A DNA stretch of 6,763 bases. Source: Pseudomonadota bacterium (GTDB lineage: Bacteria; Pseudomonadota; Alphaproteobacteria; Azospirillales; Azospirillaceae). The DNA is taken from contig JAEZPL010000523.1 of NCBI GenBank assembly GCA_023413605.1, forward strand, positions 1 through 6,763, read 5' to 3'. Below, piece by piece: positions 1 to 5,536 of this stretch (position 1 is the first letter of the stretch; the number at the start of each line of letters is the position of its first letter). The notes beneath the pieces are model-generated. The model made no database searches. It was not told where the DNA came from and saw only the letters and a list, made by a program, of their open reading frames with translations. The position numbers and the translations under genes were made by a program.

Positions 1-1056
1 GCGCAAAGCGGCGCGGTCATCCGGGCGCGGAACGCCGACACGCTGACCTACCCGGCGTCGCTGACGAAGATGATGACGCTGCTCCTCACCTTCGAAGCGC
101 TCGACCAGGGAAAGCTGCGGCTGCACCAGCCGCTGCCGGTGTCCCGCTACGCCACCACGATGCAGCCGTCGCGGCTCGGGCTTCCGGCGGGCGGCACGAT
201 CACGGTCGAACAGGCCATCCTGGCGCTGATCACGAAATCGGCCAACGACGTCGCCGTCGTGCTGGCCGAGGCCCTCGCCGGGTCGGAGACCGCCTTCGCC
301 CAGCGCATGACCGCGCGGGGCAAGGCGCTGGGCATGAAGCACACGGTGTTCCGCAACGCCTCCGGCCTGCCGCACCGGCAGCAGCGGACCACGGCGCGCG
401 ACATGGCGATTCTGTCCCGCGCGCTGATCAAGCGCCATGTCAAGCACTATGCCTATTTCAGCCGTCGCACCTTCGACTGGCAGGGCACGACGATCTACGG
501 CCACAACCGCCTGCTGGCGCGCTATGAGGGGATGGACGGTCTCAAAACCGGCTTCATCAACGCGTCCGGCTTCAATCTGGCGGCTTCGGCCGAGCGGAAC
601 GGGCATCGCCTGATCGCGGTGGTCCTGGGCGGGGAGAGCGCCGTCAAGCGCGACGCCCGCGTCGCCCAGCTTCTGGACATCGGCTTCCGCGCGCACACGC
701 CCCTGCCGCCGGACGCCGTCATGGCGGCGGACGACGAGCCGACGGCCCAGGGCGACGCCGCGCTGGGCGTGCGCACCGTATCGCTGCCGAAGACCCGCGA
801 GGTTGCTCCCAAGGCCGCGCCGGCCCACTGGAGCATCCAGGTCGGCGCCTTCAAGAACGCGGAGGCGGCACGGCGCGACGCCGCGGCCACGGCGAAGCTG
901 CTCGGCACGCTGGTGGCCGATGCGAAGCCGGAAGTCGTCCGGACCGGCGGGATGTACAAGGCGCGGCTGACCGGCTTCCAGGCGCAGTCCGCCACCGCCG
1001 CCTGCGATGCGCTGAAGGCCAGGAAGCGGGATTGCTTCACGCTCCGCGCGCGCTGA
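1..1056 (+). CDS. D-alanyl-D-alanine carboxypeptidase (peptidase S11) with C-terminal SPOR domain, 5'-truncated
   Basis: This is a periplasmic penicillin-binding protein (DacA/DacC/DacD type) that removes the terminal D-Ala from peptidoglycan pentapeptides. The frame is open from base 1, so the signal peptide and first residues lie outside the window. Numbering the 351 visible codons from base 1, all three active-site motifs are present: S20-L-T-K23 (catalytic serine at bases 58-60), S80-A-N82, and K182-T-G184. An ATG at base 70 falls just after the catalytic Ser and Lys and so cannot be the true start. After the S11 domain comes an Ala/Pro-rich linker (about 230-275). The SPOR domain follows (about 276-348, beginning HWSIQVGAF); such domains bind glycan strands lacking stem peptides and often direct proteins to the septum. 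The SPOR part has two cysteines (C335, C345) that could form a disulfide. The S11-SPOR arrangement is common in alphaproteobacteria. The family call is secure; the physiological role is inferred. Confidence 0.93.
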   Translation, partial: AQSGAVIRARNADTLTYPASLTKMMTLLLTFEALDQGKLRLHQPLPVSRYATTMQPSRLGLPAGGTITVEQAILALITKSANDVAVVLAEALAGSETAFAQRMTARGKALGMKHTVFRNASGLPHRQQRTTARDMAILSRALIKRHVKHYAYFSRRTFDWQGTTIYGHNRLLARYEGMDGLKTGFINASGFNLAASAERNGHRLIAVVLGGESAVKRDARVAQLLDIGFRAHTPLPPDAVMAADDEPTAQGDAALGVRTVSLPKTREVAPKAAPAHWSIQVGAFKNAEAARRDAAATAKLLGTLVADAKPEVVRTGGMYKARLTGFQAQSATAACDALKARKRDCFTLRAR

Positions 1057-1073
1057 TGGGCAACCCCGGCAAG

Positions 1074-1115
1074 CCGGACGGCCTTGTGTCGGCCGTCCGG
1101 GCGTTGGCCGCCCGG
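1074..1115. terminator. Two overlapping GC hairpins between convergent genes, possible bidirectional terminator
   Basis: A perfect 10-bp stem, CCGGACGGCC (1074-1083) with GGCCGTCCGG (1091-1100), encloses a 7-nt loop. A second stem, CCGGGCG (1097-1103) with CGCCCGG (1109-1115) around a 5-nt loop, shares bases 1097-1100 with it, so the two cannot form together. They sit in the 88-bp gap between the carboxypeptidase stop codon and the importer ATPase stop codon, which converge. Neither strand has a U-tract after the stem, so this is not a textbook intrinsic terminator. It may end transcription in both directions or protect 3' ends. The structure is seen in the sequence; the function is inferred from position. 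Confidence 0.5.
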
Positions 1116-1144
1116 CTCAGGGCGGTTCCGTCAACCCCGCCGGA

Positions 1145-1903
1145 TCACTGGTAGTAAAGGGCGATCCGGCGGCCGTCGATGGTGTGGATGTCGGCCTCGA
1201 CGCCATACACATCGCGGATCACGTCGGTCGTGATGATCGCGTCCGGTGGTCCCTCGTGGGCGACCTTGCCGTTGCGCATGGCGATGATCCGGTCCGAATA
1301 GCACGACGCGAAATTGATGTCGTGCAGCACCAGGATGATGGTCTTTTTGAACTCGTCCGCCGTGCGCCGGAAAAGCTTCATCATGGCGACGGCGTGCTTG
1401 ACGTCCAGGTTGTTCAACGGCTCGTCCAGCAGGATGTATTCCGTGTCCTGGCACAGCACCATGGCGATGAAGGCCCGCTGCCGCTGGCCGCCGGACAGCT
1501 CGTCCAGGAAGCGGTGGGCGACTCCCTCCAGCTCCAGATAGCGGATCACGCGCCGGATGTGCTCCCGGTCGATGTCGGTCAGGCGTCCCTTGCTGTAGGG
1601 ATAGCGGCCGAAGGCGATCAGGTCTTCCACCGTCAGGCGTGACATGATCTGGTTGTCCTGCCGCAGGATGGACAGGCGGCGGGCCAGCGCGTCGCCCGGC
1701 GTCTTGGCCACGTCCATGCCGTCGACAAGAACGCTGCCCGCCGACATCGGCAGCAGCCGGCTGATGATCGACAGAAGCGTGGATTTTCCCGCGCCGTTGG
1801 CGCCGATCAGCGAGATCACCCCGCCGGCCGGCAGGGTGAGCGTCACGTCGTCCACGACGACCGTGGTGCCATAGGATTTGCTGATGTTCTTGACGTCGAT
1901 CAT
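1145..1903 (-). CDS. Ferric-siderophore ABC transporter ATP-binding protein (FecE/FepC, YclP/VctC-like)
   Basis: This cytoplasmic ATPase subunit powers import of an iron-siderophore complex through the two permeases encoded just upstream. It has 252 aa, normal for the family. Every ABC motif is visible: Walker A G34-ANGAGKST-42, Q-loop Q82, signature LSGGQ 136-140, Walker B YILLDEP 156-162 with catalytic E161, D-loop N165-L-D167 and H-loop H194. Its start overlaps the permease stop as ATGA (1900-1903), indicating translational coupling. A GGGGA Shine-Dalgarno sequence (1912-1916) sits 8 nt upstream within the permease gene. The sequence style (SLIGANGAGKSTLLS, ILRQDN, LDEPLNNLD) resembles the catecholate importers YclP and VctC more than BtuD or HmuV; this is family recognition from memory. 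It is the last gene of the operon and ends 88 bp from the convergent carboxypeptidase gene. Confidence 0.95.
   Translation of the reverse strand: MIDVKNISKSYGTTVVVDDVTLTLPAGGVISLIGANGAGKSTLLSIISRLLPMSAGSVLVDGMDVAKTPGDALARRLSILRQDNQIMSRLTVEDLIAFGRYPYSKGRLTDIDREHIRRVIRYLELEGVAHRFLDELSGGQRQRAFIAMVLCQDTEYILLDEPLNNLDVKHAVAMMKLFRRTADEFKKTIILVLHDINFASCYSDRIIAMRNGKVAHEGPPDAIITTDVIRDVYGVEADIHTIDGRRIALYYQ
1900..1903 (-). other. ATGA stop/start overlap coupling permease and ATPase genes
   Basis: Read on the minus strand, the permease stop codon TGA (1902-1900) lies inside ATGA, whose ATG (1903-1901) starts the ATPase gene. This 4-nt overlap is the classic arrangement for termination-reinitiation and fixes the ATPase start. 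The GGGGA motif at 1912-1916 has suitable spacing for the same start. Confidence 0.85.
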
Positions 1904-2886
1904 CGGGTCGATCCCCGCACCAGGATGAACAGAAAGAAGATACCGCCCACGAATTCGATGACGATGCTGAGCGCGGAGTTGAAGCCGAACACGCGTTCAA
2001 GGATCAGCTGACCGCCCGTCAGCGTCAGGATGGCGATCAGCGCGGCGGCGGGCAGGATCAGGCTGTGCCGGTGCGACCGGATCAGCATGTAGGCCAGATT
2101 GGCGACCAGCAGCCCGAAGAAGGTCACCGGCCCGACCAGCGCCGTGGAGACGGACACGAGGATCGCCACCAGCACCAGCACGGTCATGACGGCCCGGTGG
2201 TGGTCGATGCCCAGGTTGACCGCCGCATCGCGTCCCAGCGCCAGCACGTCGAAGGTCCGCCTCCAGCGCCATCCGACCACCGACACCGCGAGGACGACCA
2301 CCGCCGACACGGCCAGCAGCTGGCTGTCCACCCGGTTGAAGCTGGCGAACAGCCGGTCCTGCACGACCAGGAACTCATTCGGGTCGATGATGCGCTGAAG
2401 GAAGCTGGACAGGCTGCGGAACAGCACCCCGAACACGATTCCGACCAGCATCAGAAGATGCAGGCTGCGCCGGTTGCCGGAGAACAGCCACCGGTACAGC
2501 AGGCACGAGAAGACCACCATGGCCACGACCTCGACCACGAAGCGCAGGCGGGGGTCCATCGTCGAAACCGTGGCGGCGCCGAGATAAAAGACCAGCGCCG
2601 ACTGGATCAGGCGGTACAGGAAATCGAACCCCATCACCGACGGCGTCAGGATCCGGTTGTTCGTGATGGTCTGGAACAGGACGGTCGACACGGCGATGGA
2701 ATAGCCGACCAGCACCATCGCCGCGATCTTCGTGCCGCGGAAGGTCAGCACGAAGCCCCATTTGCCGCGGACGTCGATGGTCATGAACAGGGCGATGGAC
2801 GCCACCGTCAGGGCGGCGAGGATGGCGATGATCGCCACCGGCGACAGGCCCCGGCGTTCACTCAAATCCATGCGCTCAACCAGCAT
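1900..2886 (-). CDS. Iron-siderophore ABC transporter permease, FecCD family (second permease, YclO/VctG/CeuC-like)
   Basis: This inner-membrane subunit of a BtuC/FecCD importer has 328 aa with about ten hydrophobic segments, the expected size. Family landmarks are the N-terminal block from R50-GTKIAAMVLVGY through QTITNNRILTPSVMG (about 72-86), the cytoplasmic coupling region V223-NLGIDHHRAV-233 that should contact the ATPase, and V251-GPVTFFGLLVAN-263. The first permease gene lies immediately upstream, and the products probably form a heterodimer, as in FepD/FepG. I chose the ATG at 2886 because GGAAGA ends 6 nt before it; this start overlaps the previous gene by 11 nt (2876-2886). An in-frame ATG at 2871, just after that stop codon, is the alternative and would remove five residues. 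The gene ends in the ATGA overlap with the ATPase gene. Confidence 0.92.
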   Translation of the reverse strand: MLVERMDLSERRGLSPVAIIAILAALTVASIALFMTIDVRGKWGFVLTFRGTKIAAMVLVGYSIAVSTVLFQTITNNRILTPSVMGFDFLYRLIQSALVFYLGAATVSTMDPRLRFVVEVVAMVVFSCLLYRWLFSGNRRSLHLLMLVGIVFGVLFRSLSSFLQRIIDPNEFLVVQDRLFASFNRVDSQLLAVSAVVVLAVSVVGWRWRRTFDVLALGRDAAVNLGIDHHRAVMTVLVLVAILVSVSTALVGPVTFFGLLVANLAYMLIRSHRHSLILPAAALIAILTLTGGQLILERVFGFNSALSIVIEFVGGIFFLFILVRGSTR

Positions 2887-3850
2887 GGCTGTTCTTCCGC
2901 AGCAGCAGGTAGAGGAAGATCCCGCTGCCGATGACCCCCATCATCGTGCCGATGGGAATCTCGTAGGGGTAAATGACGAGGCGGCCGGCGATGTCGCAGG
3001 CCAGCACCAGCCCGGCGCCGAGCAGGGCGACCCAGGGCAGCGACCGGCGCATGTTGTCGCCCTGGATCAGGCTGATGACGTTGGGCACGATCAGCCCCAG
3101 GAAGGGGATCATGCCGCAGGTCGCGATGACCGCGGCGGTGACCAAAGAGACGATGGTCAGGCCCAGCGCCATGACGCGCCGGTATTTGAGACCGAGGTTG
3201 GTCGTGAAGTCCTGCCCCATGCCGGCCACCGTGAAGCGGTCCGCCGCGACATAGGCCAGCCCGGTCAGGGCGAAGCTGACCCACAGCAACTCGTACCGGC
3301 CGCGCAGCACGCCGGAAAAATCGCCCGTCTCCCAGGCGCGGACGGACTGCATCAGGTCGTGGCGGTAGGCGACGAACTCCGTCATCGCGGTGATGACCCC
3401 GCCCAGCATGATGCCGACCAGCGGCACGACCAGCGGGGAGCGCAGCGGCACCTGCCGCAGGATCAGCAGGAACAGGCTCGTCCCGCCCAGCGCGCAGACG
3501 CTGGCGGCCAGCATCCGGGCGATGATGGGCGTGTCCGGCATCAGCAGCGTGATCATCAGCATGCCGAAAACCGCCGATTCGGCGGTTCCGGCCGTCGACG
3601 GCTCGACGAACTTGTTGCGGGCGAGCATTTGCAGGATCAGGCCGGACACGGCCATCGCCGCACCGGCCAGGATCAGGGCCAGGGTGCGCGGGATCCGGCT
3701 GATCAGCAGGACCTGCACCGCCTGATCCGACCCGCCGGCCCCGGACAGGGCGCCGAACAGGGCGCTCATGCTCACGTCGGTCACGCCGATGAACAGGCTG
3801 AGGACGGCCAGCAGGCAGACGCCGGCCGTCCCAAGGGCAAGGAACTTCAC
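2876..3850 (-). CDS. Iron-siderophore ABC transporter permease, FecCD family (first permease, YclN/VctD/CeuB-like)
   Basis: This inner-membrane permease of the ferric-siderophore importer has 324 aa with about ten transmembrane segments, the first at residues 3-23. FecCD hallmarks are R52-IPRTLALILAGAAMAVSG-70 followed by QMLARNKFVEPSTAG (74-88), a predicted coupling region N218-LGLKYRRV-226, G246-MIPFLGLIVPN-257 and I298-PIGTMMGVIG-308 before the last helix. It differs clearly from the second permease, in keeping with a heterodimeric channel. The start is a GTG at 3850-3848, 10 nt after the binding-protein stop codon. No good Shine-Dalgarno sequence precedes it and no suitable ATG is nearby, so translation probably depends on ribosomes finishing the upstream gene. 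The stop codon lies within the start of the second permease gene. Confidence 0.92.
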   Translation of the reverse strand: MKFLALGTAGVCLLAVLSLFIGVTDVSMSALFGALSGAGGSDQAVQVLLISRIPRTLALILAGAAMAVSGLILQMLARNKFVEPSTAGTAESAVFGMLMITLLMPDTPIIARMLAASVCALGGTSLFLLILRQVPLRSPLVVPLVGIMLGGVITAMTEFVAYRHDLMQSVRAWETGDFSGVLRGRYELLWVSFALTGLAYVAADRFTVAGMGQDFTTNLGLKYRRVMALGLTIVSLVTAAVIATCGMIPFLGLIVPNVISLIQGDNMRRSLPWVALLGAGLVLACDIAGRLVIYPYEIPIGTMMGVIGSGIFLYLLLRKNSHAG

Positions 3851-3860
3851 GGTCGGCGTC

Positions 3861-4793
3861 TTACGGCTTCTTGGACAGGACAGTCTTCAGGTCGTCCACG
3901 CTTTGCTGAAGGGCCGTCAGGCCGCCGCCGGCGGCGTACCAGTTCGACGCGTTCAGATAGACGACCTGCCCCTTCTGCCAAGCGGTCGTCCGGCGCACGA
4001 TGTCGTTGTCCAGGAACTGGCGGGCCGACTGGCCTTCGCGGCCGATGGCGGCGTCGCGGTCGATGACGAACAGCCAGTCCGGGTTCTTTTCCAGGATGAA
4101 TTCGAAGGAGATGGACTGGCCGTGGTTGGCCACCTTCAGGTCCTCGACCGCCGGCTTGACGCCGAATTCCGTGTGCAGCGCCCCGAAGCGCGACCCCGGT
4201 CCATAGGCGCTCATCTTGCCGCCGGTGGTCAGGATCAGCAGGCCCTTGCCCGCGTTCGCGGCCGTCGCCTTCAGGTCGGCGATGGACGTGCGCAGCGTGT
4301 CCACGCGCCGCTTCACCTCGGCTTCCTTGCCAAAGATCCGGCCCAGCGTCTCGGCGTTGGCGATGGAGTTTTCCAGGAAGGCTTCGGGCTTGATCGTCAG
4401 ATCGATGGTCGGCGCGATCTTGGACAGCTCGGCGTATTTCGGGGCGGAGCGGCCACCCAGGATGATCAGGTCGGGTTCCGCGGCGTTCACCGCCTCGTAG
4501 TCCGGTTCGAACAGGGTTCCGATCTTGGCGTATTCCGGGCCGTTGTACTTGGCGAGCTGGGCCGGCTTGCCGCCGGTCGGGACGCCGGCCACCTTCACGC
4601 CGAGGGTGTCGAGCGTGTCGAGCACCGCCAGATCGTAGGTCAGGACGGACTTCACGTTGGCCGGAACCTTGGTTTCGCCCTGCGCGTGCCGCACGGTGAT
4701 GTCCTGGCTGTATCCCGGTACCGGGGCCATGCTGACAAGGCTAAGAGCAAGCACGGCCATCAGAGTGGCCCGGCGTCGTGTCACAGCGATCAT
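3861..4793 (-). CDS. Periplasmic catecholate siderophore-binding protein (CeuE/VctP/YclQ-like)
   Basis: This captures a ferric siderophore in the periplasm and delivers it to the permease pair. The start is the ATG at 4793: GGGGAG (4799-4804) lies 5 nt upstream, and a signal peptide follows at once (positive MIAVTRRR, hydrophobic core 9-24, likely cleavage near GYS-QD at 29-30). The open frame continues to 4904, but the added 37 residues look nothing like a secreted N-terminus. There is no lipobox cysteine, so the 310-aa product should be soluble. The mature part is a class III binding protein (helical-backbone fold): TYDLAVLDTLDTLG (52-65) and EPDLIILGGR (106-115) mark the first lobe. R115, R202, H224, R246 and Y286 match, at offsets of 3, 3, 3, 3 and 2, the CeuE residues R118, R205, H227, R249 and Y288 that I recall as contacting the ferric catecholate. 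It is the first gene of the importer operon, with a Fur-like site 140 bp upstream. Confidence 0.94.
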   Translation of the reverse strand: MIAVTRRRATLMAVLALSLVSMAPVPGYSQDITVRHAQGETKVPANVKSVLTYDLAVLDTLDTLGVKVAGVPTGGKPAQLAKYNGPEYAKIGTLFEPDYEAVNAAEPDLIILGGRSAPKYAELSKIAPTIDLTIKPEAFLENSIANAETLGRIFGKEAEVKRRVDTLRTSIADLKATAANAGKGLLILTTGGKMSAYGPGSRFGALHTEFGVKPAVEDLKVANHGQSISFEFILEKNPDWLFVIDRDAAIGREGQSARQFLDNDIVRRTTAWQKGQVVYLNASNWYAAGGGLTALQQSVDDLKTVLSKKP

Positions 4794-4798
4794 TACAA

Positions 4799-4804
4799 CT
4801 CCCC
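4799..4804 (-). promoter_or_regulatory. Ribosome binding site deciding the binding-protein start
   Basis: GGGGAG on the minus strand ends 5 nt before the ATG at 4793. It supports that codon over the longer open frame starting at 4904, and the signal peptide directly downstream agrees. Confidence 0.8.
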
Positions 4805-4932
4805 AACATTGCCGGTTTGGCGCCGCATACCCGGCATCCATGGATTGCTCCGGTGGCGGGCGCTGAAGCCCACAGGGTCGAAGCGTCAAAAAAACGCGCG
4901 GCACTTTGGCCTTGGGGGCACTCGGAGGTCAA

Positions 4933-4953
4933 TGCGAATTACTCGCATTCTCA
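4933..4953 (-). promoter_or_regulatory. Fur-like operator upstream of the siderophore importer operon
   Basis: On the minus strand this reads TGAGAAT, a 7-nt core GCGAGTA, then ATTCGCA. That matches the layout of the 21-bp Fur site (TGATAAT-N7-ATTATCA): 6 of 7 bases in the left outer heptamer and 5 of 7 in the right. Bases 4931-4949 also form a perfect 7-bp inverted repeat, AATGCGA-N5-TCGCATT. It lies 140 bp before the binding-protein ATG in a 224-bp gene-free spacer (4794-5017). The outer heptamers are identical to those of the site at 5391-5411. Fur is the natural reader in an iron-uptake context, though the related Mur regulator uses similar sites. I could not assign convincing -35 and -10 boxes. 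Confidence 0.75.
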
Positions 4954-5017
4954 GAATAACGGCCATGCAACGAGAGGGGTCTTGAAACCGGCGATCACCG
5001 CGGGTCAGGCACGCGGA

Positions 5018-5308
5018 TCAGGCGGCATTCTTCCAATCATAGGACAGGGGCGCCTCGCGGAAGGCGAAGCGGTCGAGGTGCTTGACGATGACGTCCTTCA
5101 GACGCGGCAGGTCGTCCTCGGCCGCGTCGCTGATCGTAAGCTCCAGCGCCTCCGGATGGGCGACCATCGTCAACACGGCGGCAGGCAGCTTCACCACGCC
5201 GCGGTCCGGGGTGAAATCGACCTCGAATTTGTGGCCCCAATGCTTGCACAGCTGCTGAAGGTAGCGGCTGCCGTTCGTCGTCGGCACGTGCGCGGTCGTG
5301 CTGGTCAT
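5018..5308 (-). CDS. DUF2218 domain-containing small protein
   Basis: This is a 96-aa protein of the uncharacterised DUF2218 family, recognised from LCKHWGHKFEVDF (20-32), GVVKLPAAVLTMVA (37-50), a central acidic stretch and the C-terminal IVKHLDRFAFREAPLSYDW (74-92). It has no signal peptide or membrane segment and is probably cytoplasmic. C21-x-H23-x-x-H26 could bind a metal, but this is untested. I chose the ATG at 5308 because GGGGA (5316-5320) lies 7 nt upstream and the protein then covers just the domain; the frame stays open far upstream but only as an antisense shadow of the neighbouring HAD gene. The gene lies upstream of the siderophore importer on the same strand, 224 bp away, with its own Fur-like site 83 bp before the start. 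As I recall, DUF2218 also occurs near or fused to siderophore-interacting reductases, so an iron role is plausible. Its biochemical function is unknown. Confidence 0.88.
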   Translation of the reverse strand: MTSTTAHVPTTNGSRYLQQLCKHWGHKFEVDFTPDRGVVKLPAAVLTMVAHPEALELTISDAAEDDLPRLKDVIVKHLDRFAFREAPLSYDWKNAA

Positions 5309-5390
5309 GAATGGATCCCCGTAATGGTGGAAGCTCTGCCGGCCCGCAACGGTTGGCGGAGCGTTCGGCATGAGGCCTCTGAAAATCGCC

Positions 5391-5411
5391 TGAGAATTAG
5401 ACTTATTCGCA
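5391..5411. promoter_or_regulatory. Second Fur-like operator, in the divergent DUF2218/HAD spacer
   Basis: On the plus strand this reads TGAGAAT, core TAGACTT, then ATTCGCA: the same outer heptamers and spacing as the site at 4933-4953 with a different core. It is 83 bp upstream of the DUF2218 ATG and 125 bp upstream of the divergent HAD ATG, so it could control either or both. It overlaps a weak promoter candidate for DUF2218 on the minus strand: TTGCAC (5416-5421), a 16-nt spacer and TAATTC (5394-5399). That overlap would suit repression by occlusion. The site is well supported by the repeated half-sites; the promoter boxes are only a suggestion. Confidence 0.72.
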
Positions 5412-5460
5412 TCCAGTGCAAGCTGGAATTGGCGCCTGGCCGCCGGCTCCCACATCACTG

Positions 5461-5500
5461 GGGCAGTCACGACGTTGGCATCATGACGTGGCGACTGCCC
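5461..5500. repeat. 40-bp interrupted palindrome upstream of the HAD phosphatase gene
   Basis: GGGCAGTC (5461-5468) pairs perfectly with GACTGCCC (5493-5500). Further in, ACGT (5472-5475) pairs with ACGT (5486-5489), and 5470 pairs with 5491, leaving mismatches at 5469/5492 and 5471/5490 and a centre of about 10 nt. It ends 36 bp before the HAD ATG. No plus-strand gene lies just upstream for it to terminate and no T-run follows. An operator for a dimeric regulator or a 5'-leader hairpin are the likeliest readings. It matches no riboswitch class I recognise. Confidence 0.55.
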
Positions 5501-5536
5501 GCAACGCAATCGCCGAACGGCAACGGGAGCGCCCCC

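Noticed and set aside
2732..4066. 444-aa plus-strand open frame opposite the permease genes
   Set aside because: Its composition (runs of H, D, Q, R and G without domains) is typical of an antisense shadow of hydrophobic membrane-protein genes; the minus-strand frames match FecCD permeases end to end.
4884..4899. Seven-base T run (minus strand) in the importer leader as a possible attenuator
   Set aside because: No convincing stem precedes the T run; only 3-4 bp pairings are available, so I do not call a terminator or attenuator.
4794..4904. 37-residue N-terminal extension of the binding protein
   Set aside because: The upstream residues are Pro/Arg/Cys-rich and would bury the signal peptide; GGGGAG at 4799-4804 points to the ATG at 4793.
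4993..5019. Bulged inverted repeat at the end of the DUF2218 gene as a terminator
   Set aside because: Only a 5-bp plus 3-bp stem with a 2-nt bulge overlapping the stop codon, and no T run follows.
4778..5536. Long plus-strand open frame continuing in frame into the HAD gene, which would add 253 residues
   Set aside because: It runs antisense to the DUF2218 gene through a high-GC region with few stops, shows no recognisable domain, and the HAD motif I lies right after the well-placed ATG at 5537.
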